Positions 1 through 8,343 are shown, numbered from the stretch's first letter. The stretch: 64,000 nt of DNA from Polyangium fumosum (GCF_005144585.1 NZ_SSMQ01000028.1:79080-143079), one strand, 5' to 3'. The notes: generated by a model from the letters alone, not told the origin. A program made the numbers and translations.

Positions 1-1118
1 CCGAGCGCGACGCACGTGTCCACCTCGTCCTGGAGCGGCTTCTCCGAGCGGCTCTTCTTGCAGATCGCCTCGGTCACGCGGCGGACGACCATCGGCACGC
101 GGGTCGAGCCGCCGACGAGCACGACGTGATCGATCTGCCCGAGATCCACCGACGAGGTCTCCGCGCTCCGCGCGAGGGCCCGCTCGCAGCAGGTGATCGT
201 GGTCTCGACGAGATCCCCGATCGCCTTCTCGTAGTCGGCGCGCCCGATGTCGCCCTCGAACGAGACGTTCTCGCCGCTCTTGTCCTGCATGAAGTCTTGC
301 TTGGAGACGCTGACGACCTCGGAGGTCGAGAGCGACTCCTTGATCTCCTGCGCGAGGTGCACGAGGCGGCTGAAGCGCTGCCGATCCTCTTCATCGCCGC
401 GGACGTCGAGGTCGAGGGCGTAGCCGCGCGCGACGAGGATGCCGCGGAGCTTCTCGGCGAAGCGCCGATCGAGGTCGTCGCCGCCGAGGTAGTTGTCGCC
501 GTCGATCGCGAGCACCTGGTACTCGCCGCCGAGGCAACGCAGGATCGAGACGTCGAACGTGCCGCCGCCGAGGTCGTAGACGAGGAAGTTGCCGTCGCCG
601 AGGCGGCTCTTCCAGGTGTGGTAAATGGCCGCGGCCGTGGGCTCCTGGAGGATGCCGATGACGTCGAGCCCCGCCATCTCGCCGGCCTTGCGCGTGGCCT
701 CGACCTGCGGCGCGTCGAAGTAGGCGGGCACCGTGATCACGGCCCGGTCGACGCGCACCTCGATGCCCTCGGACGCCTGTTTGCCGAGGTGCTCGCTCAT
801 GCGCGCGCGGAGCTCGGCGAGGATCTTGGCGCTCACGTCCTCGGGCGCGAGCGCGTGCGGGCCGACGTCGACCTTCGCATTTTGCCCCATCTTGCGCTTG
901 ATGGACTCGACGGGCGGAGGCGTCTTGCCGCGGCGCTGGCGCGCGGCGTGGCCGACGAGGAACGCCTCGCCCTTGGGATCCCAGGCGACCGCGGAGGGGA
1001 CGGTGCGCCGGCCGAAGCGGTCGGCGTAGATGTGCAGATCGCGCTCGGACGGGTCGAGCATGGCGATCTCCGAGTTGGTCGTGCCGAGATCGATTCCAAC
1101 GGGACGGTCGACGAACAT
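1..1118 (-). CDS. Hsp70 (DnaK-like) chaperone, partial at window edge
   Basis: ATP-dependent chaperone ATPase of the Hsp70 family. The N-terminal 372 residues are present and the C-terminus lies outside the window. Visible motifs are phosphate-1 GIDLGTTNS (residues 8-16), phosphate-2 VYDLGGGTFD (about 175-190) and the adenosine motif VLVGGSTRVP (about 330). The ATG at 1118 places GIDLGTTNS near the start, as is usual. It lies 3 bp after a small J-like gene, and an overlapping helical-repeat gene comes before that, so the three form a leftward operon. It is probably a dedicated Hsp70 with its own partners rather than the housekeeping DnaK; that last point is inference from context. Confidence 0.93.
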   Translation of the reverse strand, partial: MFVDRPVGIDLGTTNSEIAMLDPSERDLHIYADRFGRRTVPSAVAWDPKGEAFLVGHAARQRRGKTPPPVESIKRKMGQNAKVDVGPHALAPEDVSAKILAELRARMSEHLGKQASEGIEVRVDRAVITVPAYFDAPQVEATRKAGEMAGLDVIGILQEPTAAAIYHTWKSRLGDGNFLVYDLGGGTFDVSILRCLGGEYQVLAIDGDNYLGGDDLDRRFAEKLRGILVARGYALDLDVRGDEEDRQRFSRLVHLAQEIKESLSTSEVVSVSKQDFMQDKSGENVSFEGDIGRADYEKAIGDLVETTITCCERALARSAETSSVDLGQIDHVVLVGGSTRVPMVVRRVTEAICKKSRSEKPLQDEVDTCVAL

Positions 1119-1121
1119 GGT

Positions 1122-1556
1122 CTATCGCTTCCTCTCGGGGGACGTAGGGGCTGCTTCTGCGGCAAGCACGGGATCTTCATCGAGCGAGAGCACGCTTCGC
1201 GGCCCCCGCTCGGCCCCGCGGGAAAGGAACGTCGCGAGCGCGAGCGCCACCGAAGGACGCGGCGCGAGATCGGCGAGCCCGACGGGTTCGGCCGCGGGGG
1301 ATTTGCGCATCTTCGGCGGCGCCTGCGCCGGGCCCGAACGATCGAGCGCGGGGTGGCGTGGGCGGGCGCCGATCGCGGCGCGCAGGCGGCGCAGCGGGTG
1401 CAAGGTGAGCTCTTCCCAGGCGGCGCGGATGGACGCGCGCTCGCTCTCGCCCGCGTCCTCGGCGAGCTCGCGCAGCCGCTCCGTGATGGCGCGCGGGCCC
1501 TCTTTCGGATCGAGGTCGAAGCGTTCGAAGGGGTTTTCCGGGGGGTGGTCGCTCAT
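1122..1556 (-). CDS. Small J-domain-like protein of the Hsp70 operon
   Basis: A 144-aa protein. The N-terminal 60 residues (NPFERFDLDP, then two predicted helices ending in LTLHPLRRLRAAIGA) resemble the start of a J domain (short strand, helix, arginine-rich helix), but I see no HPD tripeptide, the signature needed to stimulate Hsp70 ATPase. The rest is Pro/Ala rich and probably disordered. The start ATG at 1556 overlaps the upstream stop codon (ATGA), implying translational coupling, and Hsp70 starts 3 bp after its stop. I infer a degenerate co-chaperone or adaptor for the neighbouring Hsp70. A long alternative-frame extension upstream is a shadow of the preceding gene. Confidence 0.75.
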   Translation of the reverse strand: MSDHPPENPFERFDLDPKEGPRAITERLRELAEDAGESERASIRAAWEELTLHPLRRLRAAIGARPRHPALDRSGPAQAPPKMRKSPAAEPVGLADLAPRPSVALALATFLSRGAERGPRSVLSLDEDPVLAAEAAPTSPERKR

Positions 1557-2782
1557 GACGAGATCCCGAGGAGCTTTTTGGCCTCGCCGAGGCGCTTCTT
1601 GGCCTCCGGGAGCCGCGTGGCCCCGGGGTAGAGCTGCTCGGCGCGGTCGATGAGGGCCACGGCCTTGTCGTGATCGTGGCGCGTGGGCGCGCGCGCGCCG
1701 GGCAGGAGGCGGAGCGCCTGCTCGCAGAGCGTGTTCGCCTTCATGAGCCGCGCGTTCCGGTGCGTCGGGCAGATCGCGATGGCCCGATCGAGCAGCTCCA
1801 GCGTCTCGCGCTCGGTGCGCACGACGTCCGAGCGGAACACGAGCATCTGCGCCGCGCGGGCCGCGTACGCGAGCTTCGACGGATCGTCCTCGATACGCCG
1901 CGCGAGCGAGTCGACGAGCGGCGTGAGGGGGCTGATGATCTCCCGGAGCGCGTCCCAGCGGCTCGCGCGGTAATGGGCCCAGGCGAGCGGCGTGGCCTGC
2001 TCGATCGCGGCGTGCTCGACGCTCTCGTCCTCGCCGGACCAGCGCCACACCGCGACGAACCGCCCGAGCATCGCCGCGCCCTCCGCGGCGCTCGGCTCGC
2101 CCTTCGTGGTGACCTCGGCGAACACGGCGAGGACGGGCGCGAGCGCCTCCTCGACGGCGACCGCGACGAGCGACGAGGCCCGGCGCGCCGCCCGCTCCGC
2201 GAGGGCCTCGGGGGCACGGGCGATCCGCGCGGCTTCCTGGACGCGTCTGAGTGCGACGAGCGCGCGTTGTGCGGAGGACGTGAGATCCCGCGCGCCGGTG
2301 CGCGCCCGCTCGCCGAGGTCGTCGATGCACCAGAGCGGAGCGTCGGCGAGGGCGCGATCGAGGTCCTGCCGCGCGAGCGCGCTGCCGGTGACGGCCTCGC
2401 CGAGGTCGCGGAGGTAGGTCTCTTCGCGGCCGAGGGCGAGCCAGGCGGTGATCGATCGGACGAACGCGTCGGGGGAGGTCGCCGGGAGGTCCGCGAGGGA
2501 GGCGTGGTGGAGGGCGAGGTGGTGGAGGAGCTCCGGGGGCGGATCGATCTGGCGCGCGGGTTCGAGGTGTTCGTGGAGGGCGTGGGGGTTGTCGGCGCGC
2601 GCGGCCTCGACGGCGTCACTCCCGCCGGGCAAACGCCGCAGGACGGCGCAGAGGCCGGCGCCGCGGGCCGGGGGGCGGACGTCCGGTCCGGCCTGGGCGC
2701 GGAAGAGGCGCTCGAAGGCGATCTCGTCCGTGAGCCGCGCGAGCAGCGCTTCGTCCTCGTCTCGCCACACGGGAGGCATCAT
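1553..2782 (-). CDS. Alpha-helical repeat (TPR-like) protein of the Hsp70 operon
   Basis: 409 aa, Leu/Ala/Glu rich and predicted all-helical. The C-terminal third has TPR-like pairs, for example LELLDRAIAICPTHRNARLM and KAVALIDRAEQLYPGATRL. No signal peptide or membrane segment is visible. It is the first gene of the leftward Hsp70 operon and overlaps the J-like gene by 4 bp. Two tandem ATG codons (2782 and 2779) are possible starts; no clear Shine-Dalgarno site precedes them. The 5' end lies in a 51-bp segment duplicated upstream of the NACHT gene at 14.5 kb. A role as an Hsp70 client-recognition or adaptor protein is inferred from context only. Confidence 0.8.
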   Translation of the reverse strand: MMPPVWRDEDEALLARLTDEIAFERLFRAQAGPDVRPPARGAGLCAVLRRLPGGSDAVEAARADNPHALHEHLEPARQIDPPPELLHHLALHHASLADLPATSPDAFVRSITAWLALGREETYLRDLGEAVTGSALARQDLDRALADAPLWCIDDLGERARTGARDLTSSAQRALVALRRVQEAARIARAPEALAERAARRASSLVAVAVEEALAPVLAVFAEVTTKGEPSAAEGAAMLGRFVAVWRWSGEDESVEHAAIEQATPLAWAHYRASRWDALREIISPLTPLVDSLARRIEDDPSKLAYAARAAQMLVFRSDVVRTERETLELLDRAIAICPTHRNARLMKANTLCEQALRLLPGARAPTRHDHDKAVALIDRAEQLYPGATRLPEAKKRLGEAKKLLGISS

Positions 2783-2811
2783 CCGCGGGAGGGGCGGATG
2801 CGGTCAAGACG
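2761..2811. repeat. Direct repeat copy A (pairs with 14560-14610)
   Basis: A 51-bp segment matching 14560-14610 with one mismatch, in the same orientation. On the minus strand it holds a TTGACC box, the sequence up to a double ATG, and the first codons (MMPPVWRD) of the helical-repeat gene. Both copies adjoin GGGAGC-type sequence on their outer side. It looks like a duplicated promoter/5'-end module. Confidence 0.85.
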
Positions 2812-2925
2812 GGCGGGAGCGGGGGCGGGAGCGGGAGCGGGAGCGGGAGCGGGAGCGGGAGCGGAAGCGGGAGCGGAAGCGGGAGCGGGAGCGGGAGCGG
2901 GAGCGGGAGCGGGAGCGGGGGCGGA
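2811..2925. repeat. (GGGAGC)n hexanucleotide tract
   Basis: About 19 tandem hexamers, mostly GGGAGC with some GGAAGC and GGGGGC, between the Hsp70 operon and the borosin methyltransferase gene. Open frames through it give only SR, AG or PL dipeptide repeats and are not genes. The same hexamer recurs at 7.9, 10.3 and 40.6 kb. Confidence 0.92.
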
Positions 2926-2975
2926 GTCGCCGCAACGGTACCGCGCGGAGGATCATCCGCGGGCGGGAGGCGCGC

Positions 2976-3767
2976 TTATCGGTCTGCCGGCTCGAACCCG
3001 AGCCAGGAGGCGGTGGCGGGATCGATGCGGCTCTTGCGCACGGGGGGAATGTAGAGCGTCGAGGCTGGCGTGACCCTGGCTTCCGCGAGCTTGCCGAGGC
3101 GCAGCCGCTCGATACGCGGCGCGCAGCCAATGTAGATCGCGGCCTCGTAGATCGTCACGGCGTGGTCGGCAGGGTATTCCTCGCAGAGCCGCGCCACGAG
3201 GAAGGGGAGCTTGTGGTTGCTCGCGCCTTCGCGACGGTACGTGTTGTCTCCGAACGACCCGATCTGCCAGAGCACGAGCGCCGTTGTGGGATCGATGCGC
3301 TTTCGATGAAGCACGAAATGCGACGCCTCGTAGCTCTGCATGCCCTGGTGACCAGGATCGATGCCGAGGTCGGCGAACAGGCAATCCTCCGCCGAGATCG
3401 CTGGCAGCATGGTCGCCGGATACCCCTCGTCACGCGCGCGCTCGATGGCCAGGTGCCCCGGATAAGCGAACACGCCCGGATGCCCGTAGAGCACCACGCA
3501 CGTCCGATGGCCCCCCCTTACCGAGTCAAGAATGCGGTCCACCATCGCGTGATACGTCTCTCCACGCGGCTTGCCCTCCCCGTAGAGCACCGTGAGCGAC
3601 TCGGCCGACGGCGATAGCTCCTTGATCACACGCTCGGCGACGAGATCCGCGACCACGTAGAGAACCTTGTCCGACGCCTTGATCCAGGCGATCGCATTTC
3701 CCGTGAGATGCTCGGTCGTCCTGATTCCGGTCCCCACGACGACGAGCGAGCCATTCCCTTCGATCAT
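2976..3767 (-). CDS. Borosin-type peptide alpha-N-methyltransferase
   Basis: A 263-aa SAM-dependent enzyme of the tetrapyrrole-methylase fold, most like borosin methyltransferases (OphMA, SonM), which methylate backbone amides of a RiPP precursor. SAM-site motifs: VVVGTGI (9-15), YGHPGVF (94-100), ISAEDCLFADLGIDP. The four active-site residues known from OphMA (Y66, R72, Y76, Y98) align with Y62, R68, Y72 and Y94 at identical spacing. There is no fused precursor tail, so it is the split form acting in trans. The start at 3767 is preferred because GGAGGA lies 5 bp upstream; ATGs at 3779 and 3812 are alternatives. It lies 73 bp after the kinase gene, in the same direction as the precursor gene. 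Confidence 0.9.
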   Translation of the reverse strand: MIEGNGSLVVVGTGIRTTEHLTGNAIAWIKASDKVLYVVADLVAERVIKELSPSAESLTVLYGEGKPRGETYHAMVDRILDSVRGGHRTCVVLYGHPGVFAYPGHLAIERARDEGYPATMLPAISAEDCLFADLGIDPGHQGMQSYEASHFVLHRKRIDPTTALVLWQIGSFGDNTYRREGASNHKLPFLVARLCEEYPADHAVTIYEAAIYIGCAPRIERLRLGKLAEARVTPASTLYIPPVRKSRIDPATASWLGFEPADR

Positions 3768-3840
3768 CCATTCCTCCATCCCTCGCCCCGACGTCGAGGC
3801 ACGTATGATCATCCGATGAGAGCCGGCGACAGCACCCGGG

Positions 3841-6792
3841 CTAGTCCTGGCAGCCGAGCGCCGTCGCGCGTTGCGCCGCGGCCTTCGCGGTCGTCGACGC
3901 GTCCGCCTGGCCCCACCGCCGCAGGACCACCTTGTACGCCGCGCACGCCTCCGCCTTCTCCTTGAGCCTCTCGCGCACGACGCCGAGGCGGTACGTCGCA
4001 AGGGTGTGCCTCAGCGGGGCGTCGAGCGCCGTGCACGAGCGCGCCGCCGATTCGAGGCGGGGCAGCGCCTCGTCGTACCGACCCGCGAGGAACGCGACCT
4101 CCCCGAGCACCGCCGTGACCATCGAGACGTCTGCCTGCGGATAATGCAGGTGCGGGCGCTTCAGCACGCTCCCCGCGAGCGCATCGCGGCCCTGCTGCGG
4201 GGTGCTCGCGGTCGCGGCCGTTCCTATCAGCCAGAGCACGCTCGGATCCGCCTCCTTGCCCTGCCACTCACGCTCCCACCCCGCGCGAGCCGCCTCGTAC
4301 GCCGCCGCGTCCAGCCGTCCCGCCCGTTGTTTGGCCTTCAAGAGCAATGCCTGGGCATCGTCCCAAGGCCTCCACATCAAAGGACGACCCCACGCAGCTC
4401 GCTGCGAGAGGAACTGCTCGGCCACCTCCCCCGCCTTCCGGTCCTGCCCCATCTCCCAATAAAGCCGCACCAGCGCGAGCGCCGGCACGGCGTGCTTCTC
4501 CTCCTGCGGTTCGCCGATGATCTCCCGATCGAAATCCTTCGCGAGCCGCTCGGCCTCGTCGAAATGGCCAGAGAGGATCGCGAGGTTGATCCGGAGCTTC
4601 ACCGCCGCCTCCGGCATGCCCGCCTCGCGGAACCGCCGGACCGCCTGATCCACCGCCGCGCCCACCGCGCTGAGCGGCTGGCCCGAAGCCTCCAGGGCCA
4701 CCGCCAGCTCCTGGTACGCGAACGGCGACGCCTGCTCTTTCGTGATCCACCGGCGCGCGTCCGGCTCGAGGCGGCTGCACCTGCCCATGAGCTTCTGGAA
4801 GCGCAGCCGCTCGATGACGCAGTCCGTCGCCAAGGGCGCCAGCTCCACGCAACGATCGAGCGCATCGATCGCTTCGGGAATGCGCTCGTCGCGGAAGAGC
4901 GCCAGCGCGCGCGCTTGCCAGCAGTCCGCATACCGCTGATCCAGCTCGAGGCAGCGATCCACGAGCGCGAGCGTGTGCTCGGGCGAGGCATCCGGCTGCA
5001 CCGCGTGGAGCAGCAAGACGAGCTCCGCGTCGCCAGGGAAGCGCCGCGTGGCCGCTTCGAGCCGGGCGGTCGTCGCGGCCTGATCGGGCGGATCGCGCTG
5101 GATCAGCGGCTCGAACGCGTCGAGCAGCACCTGGTCCCGCGCCGGCATCGTCGCGCGCAGCTCCACCGCGCGCTGGAACTCCGCGCGCGTGCTCGTCGTC
5201 TTGCCACGAAACCGATCGATCACCGCGAGCCGCAGATGAGCCGCCCCGAGCGTCGGGTCGAGCTTGGCCGCCCTCTCGAACGCGTCGTACGCGAGCCCCC
5301 AGGAGGCGTCGCGGATGCTCTGCAATCCCTGGCGATAGGCCGCGAGCGCCTCGGGGCTCGCGCTCGAGGGCAGCTCGAGCTCGGTGACCGCGGTGGGCGT
5401 CGTGGACGGCGCCGCCGACGCCGACGCCACCGGCTGCGCCGCCGACCTGCGGCGCAGCCGCGACACGATGCCCGTGGAGAGGACGGCCAAGCCGGTGATC
5501 GCGAGCGTCACCGCCGCCACGAGCTGCCACCGACCCTGCACCGACGCCCGAAGCGTGGGCCCGACCGCCACGGCCGTCGGCGACTCCACCGTGTTCGCCA
5601 GCGGCGGGCGCTCGGGTGGTGCCGGCGCCGGTCTCTCGATCCGCACCGAGGGCGGCTCGAAGGGCTTCGCGCGCTTGCCCGTGACCGGCGAGGGCGACCG
5701 GATCGTGTTCATCGGCGCGCTGCCCGCCTCGGGCCTCGGCGTGGCGGAGCGAGACGTCGAGGCCGCGAGCGGGCGAGGCGCTTCGAGCGTCTCCGGTTCG
5801 TGTCCGACCGCGGGCGCGCCCGCGCGCGTCGCCGAGGGCGCGTTCGGGCCCTCCTCGGCATCCGCGTCGACGATACGCACGACGTCGGGGATGGCGAGAA
5901 ACTCGCCCGTCACGAACGGTACGAGCGTCTCGATGACGTGGTCCATCGACGGGAAGCGGTCGGCGGGGCGCTTCGACACCGCGCGGCGCAGGGTCCGCTC
6001 GACCGTGGCCGGCACGATGCCGTCGAGCGACGGCGGGTCGTCGGCGAGGATCGCGGACAGGAGCCGCACCCCATCGAGGCCCGGGCCGAAGGGGACCTCG
6101 CCCGTGAGCAGCTCGTACGCGAGCACGCCCCAGCCGAACTGGTCGATGCGCGCGTCGACCGCGTCGCCGCGGAGCTGCTCGGGCGCCATGTACGCGGGCG
6201 TTCCCACCATCATCCCCTCGCCGGTGAGCGTGTCGCTCTTGGGGTTCGAGGGCGGATCGAGATCGTCCTCGCCCGGCGTGGACCCGCGCGTGGAGAGCCC
6301 GACGCGCATCCTGCGCGCGATGCCGAAGTCGAGCACCTTGATCGCGCCGTCGTCGCGAAGCATCACGTTCTCGGGCTTGATGTCACGGTGGACGATGCCC
6401 TCGCGATGCGCCGCCGAGAGGGCCCGCGCGACATCGACGAGCCAGCCGAGCCGGCGTGAAGAGGTCGTGCCGGCCGCGATGAGCTGGCGGAGCGAGACAC
6501 CGTCGACGAACTCCATCGCGAGGTACGGCGCGCCATCCAGCTCGCCGATGTCGTAGATGGCGACCGTGTTCGGATGGCTCAACGCAGCGGCGGCGCGCGC
6601 TTCGCGGAGCATGCGGCCCTCGGCGCGCTGCCAGGCCTCCGGCTCCGCGGTGCCCTGCTTGCGCAAGAGCTTGAGGGCGACGCGGCGTTCGAGCCGCGTG
6701 TCGCGCGCCTGATACACGTCGCCCATCCCCCCCTCGCCGAGGGGGGCTTCGATGACGTAACGATCGACCGTATCGCCTGGGCGCAGGCGCAT
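3841..6792 (-). CDS. Membrane Ser/Thr protein kinase with C-terminal TPR-like region
   Basis: A 983-aa PknB-family kinase. The kinase domain (about 12-285) has a G-loop GEGGMG (19-24), catalytic Lys41, HRD at 135-137 and DFG at 155-157, so it should be active. A Pro/Ser-rich linker follows, then a single membrane helix around 422-445 and about 520 residues of helical repeats (YRQGLQSIRDASWGLAYDAFERA and similar TPR-like pairs). It is 73 bp upstream of the borosin methyltransferase and 156 bp downstream of the precursor, all leftward. Kinases of this type are common in myxobacteria, so a role in the RiPP pathway (regulation or sensing) is only inferred from position. Confidence 0.93.
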   Translation of the reverse strand: MRLRPGDTVDRYVIEAPLGEGGMGDVYQARDTRLERRVALKLLRKQGTAEPEAWQRAEGRMLREARAAAALSHPNTVAIYDIGELDGAPYLAMEFVDGVSLRQLIAAGTTSSRRLGWLVDVARALSAAHREGIVHRDIKPENVMLRDDGAIKVLDFGIARRMRVGLSTRGSTPGEDDLDPPSNPKSDTLTGEGMMVGTPAYMAPEQLRGDAVDARIDQFGWGVLAYELLTGEVPFGPGLDGVRLLSAILADDPPSLDGIVPATVERTLRRAVSKRPADRFPSMDHVIETLVPFVTGEFLAIPDVVRIVDADAEEGPNAPSATRAGAPAVGHEPETLEAPRPLAASTSRSATPRPEAGSAPMNTIRSPSPVTGKRAKPFEPPSVRIERPAPAPPERPPLANTVESPTAVAVGPTLRASVQGRWQLVAAVTLAITGLAVLSTGIVSRLRRRSAAQPVASASAAPSTTPTAVTELELPSSASPEALAAYRQGLQSIRDASWGLAYDAFERAAKLDPTLGAAHLRLAVIDRFRGKTTSTRAEFQRAVELRATMPARDQVLLDAFEPLIQRDPPDQAATTARLEAATRRFPGDAELVLLLHAVQPDASPEHTLALVDRCLELDQRYADCWQARALALFRDERIPEAIDALDRCVELAPLATDCVIERLRFQKLMGRCSRLEPDARRWITKEQASPFAYQELAVALEASGQPLSAVGAAVDQAVRRFREAGMPEAAVKLRINLAILSGHFDEAERLAKDFDREIIGEPQEEKHAVPALALVRLYWEMGQDRKAGEVAEQFLSQRAAWGRPLMWRPWDDAQALLLKAKQRAGRLDAAAYEAARAGWEREWQGKEADPSVLWLIGTAATASTPQQGRDALAGSVLKRPHLHYPQADVSMVTAVLGEVAFLAGRYDEALPRLESAARSCTALDAPLRHTLATYRLGVVRERLKEKAEACAAYKVVLRRWGQADASTTAKAAAQRATALGCQD

Positions 6793-6948
6793 GGCGTCAT
6801 GGTATCGCGAACTCGTGACGATTCGCGAAGATCCGCTCTCGATGGTTCCTGGACAACCTTGTGGGCAACCTTGGGAGACGCGCGACGTGCGATGTGGGGC
6901 ACGTACGCCAACTCTTCATGATTCCCCTCGCCGCTCGATCAAGGAGGA

Positions 6949-7461
6949 TCAGGAAAACTGGCGGCTGTCCGGGGAGCGGACCGATATCGGCGCGCGTACG
7001 GATGCGGGCCCGGTATCCGGAGAGCGTGACGACATCGGGCCGCGTACGGAGTCCGGAGAGCGCGTGGACAACGGGCCGCGCACGGACAAGGGGTTGGGGG
7101 GATCGGAGGTTCGGCTCGACAAGGGCGCACGGGTCGAGAGGGGCGCGCGGGTCGACAGGGGCGCGCGGGTCGACAGGGGCGCGCGCGTGGACAACGGGCC
7201 AGCGTCGGAGGCGCGTGCCGCCATCGTGGGGCAGCCGAGCAGGTACGGGCACGACCACGGCGAATGCATTGAGGCAGCATCCGGGTTGTCGGCCCGAAGG
7301 CGCTCGAAGATCGCTTGCGGTTGCCCCGAGTGTACGGCCTCTCGATCGACATCCGAGACGCCCGCGATGCGCATGGTCTCGTCAGGATTGAGGTAAAACC
7401 TCGCCAACAAGGAGTGGTCGAGGGCCATGTCCGCAAAAAACGCGAGGAGGGACTGTGTCAT
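6949..7461 (-). CDS. Putative split-borosin precursor with hexapeptide-repeat tail
   Basis: 170 aa. Residues 4-60 resemble the borosin binding domain of the SonA precursor: FF (8-9), LL (18-19), NP (25-26), MR (30-31), a Gly (34) and a short helix after a Gly-containing turn. Residues 61-87 are a linker containing SPWSCPYLLGCP. Residues 88-167 are about eleven hexapeptide units of consensus [AGS]-P-x-S-[TSV]-R, four nearly identical (APLSTR). The ATG at 7461 has GGGAG about 8 bp upstream. The gene precedes the kinase and borosin-type methyltransferase genes in the same direction. The precursor call rests on the N-terminal pattern plus context; whether the repeats or the Trp/Cys segment form the core is unknown. 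Confidence 0.72.
   Translation of the reverse strand: MTQSLLAFFADMALDHSLLARFYLNPDETMRIAGVSDVDREAVHSGQPQAIFERLRADNPDAASMHSPWSCPYLLGCPTMAARASDAGPLSTRAPLSTRAPLSTRAPLSTRAPLSSRTSDPPNPLSVRGPLSTRSPDSVRGPMSSRSPDTGPASVRAPISVRSPDSRQFS
6961..7200 (-). repeat. 18-bp coding repeats of the precursor tail
   Basis: Tandem 18-bp units, the upstream ones nearly identical at DNA level and the later ones diverged, encode the xPxSxR hexapeptides. A Pro-rich break interrupts the array around residues 118-123. This looks like expansion by unit duplication followed by drift. Confidence 0.85.
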
Positions 7462-7479
7462 CTGTTCGCTCCCTACTAA

Positions 7480-7493
7480 CTACGATCTCGTAG
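7480..7493. promoter_or_regulatory. Candidate operator upstream of the precursor gene
   Basis: The inverted repeat CTACGA-TC-TCGTAG lies 19 bp upstream of the precursor start in a locally AT-richer stretch (TAGTTAGTAG). Its place between gene and likely promoter suits a repressor or regulator site. No regulator gene for it is identified. Confidence 0.3.
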
Positions 7494-8343
7494 GTGGTGC
7501 TGGCGGCGGAGCGTGGCGTACGCGAAGCGCGTAGAGAATACCTGCCAGCAGCCCGAGGATACGGGTCTCTCCAGGCCGTCGCAAGCCCGGGAGAACGGCG
7601 TCGCGCTTTCTTTTCGCGCGGTTGTTCTCAGGGCGCGCCCGTTTGCGTCAGAGCGCTGTCGGATCTGCGTGCTTCTATCCGCGAGCGCAGGATGTCTTCT
7701 GCTTGGCAGGACGCATCCCTCGGGGGACTTGCGTGGGAATCGAGCTTGTCATCGAATTTTCTTGCACTGTGAGGACATGCGTGCTGCAGGGCTGGAGGCC
7801 GCGTGAGGCGCCCGGGGAGGAGAGGCGTGACGCGCTGGCTCGATGCTATCCACGAACGGGGACGTCACCTCGGGCGCGGGGGTGGGGGCGGAAGCGGGGG
7901 CGGAAGCGGGAGCGGGGGCGGAAGCGGGAGCGGAAGCGGAAGCGGGAGCGGGAGCGGAAGCGGGAGCGGAAGCGGAAGCGGGAGCGGGAGCGGAAGCGGG
8001 AGCGGAAGCGGGAGCGGGAGCGGCAGAGAGATCTGGTTGTGTACCGCTGTTGAGGAAGGGGGTAGGTCGAGTGCCGGATGGGCCATGGGCCTTGCCAGGT
8101 GTGACGGCGGCCATGGCGGAGCCCGAAGTGCGCGGGCACGATGCGGTGGCGAAATGTCGCGCTCATACCGGATGCAATTCGCGAAGGATTCGCCCGTGCA
8201 GGGCTCTCGGCGCGTGGACCGCCAATGCGTAAGCGTGTGCCCCTCGGGCAACCCTCGCTGCCCTTCCCAAAAGCGCGCCGGCGAGAGCAGCCCTGATGCG
8301 CCGCCTTCGGTGGACTCGTGTGGTGCGAGGGGCGGCTACCAAA
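7494..8343. other. Gene-free region holding a hexamer tract
   Basis: About 850 bp between the precursor and epimerase genes. Open frames here are either the hexamer tract read as dipeptide repeats or lack a plausible start and domain. It presumably contains the promoter of the leftward precursor operon and the 3' end region of the epimerase transcript. Confidence 0.55.
7884..8024. repeat. (GGGAGC/GGAAGC)n hexanucleotide tract
   Basis: About 23 hexamers in which GGGAGC and GGAAGC alternate in an irregular higher-order pattern. It is intergenic, upstream of the borosin precursor, and of the same family as the tracts at 2.8 and 10.3 kb. Confidence 0.92.

Noticed and set aside
126..1631. Long plus-strand frame opposite Hsp70
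   Set aside because: It mirrors the Hsp70 and J-like genes, has Arg/Ala/Glu-rich shadow composition and no motif; high GC creates open antisense frames.
2976..3767. Cobalamin-pathway (precorrin) methyltransferase
   Set aside because: The fold is shared, but no cobalamin genes are near and the LYGxxxxRxxxY plus YGHPGVF pattern with matching Tyr/Arg spacing fits borosin enzymes better.
7749..8114. 121-aa minus-strand Ala-Pro repeat frame
   Set aside because: It is the hexamer tract read as dipeptide repeats; no Shine-Dalgarno site, signal or domain.
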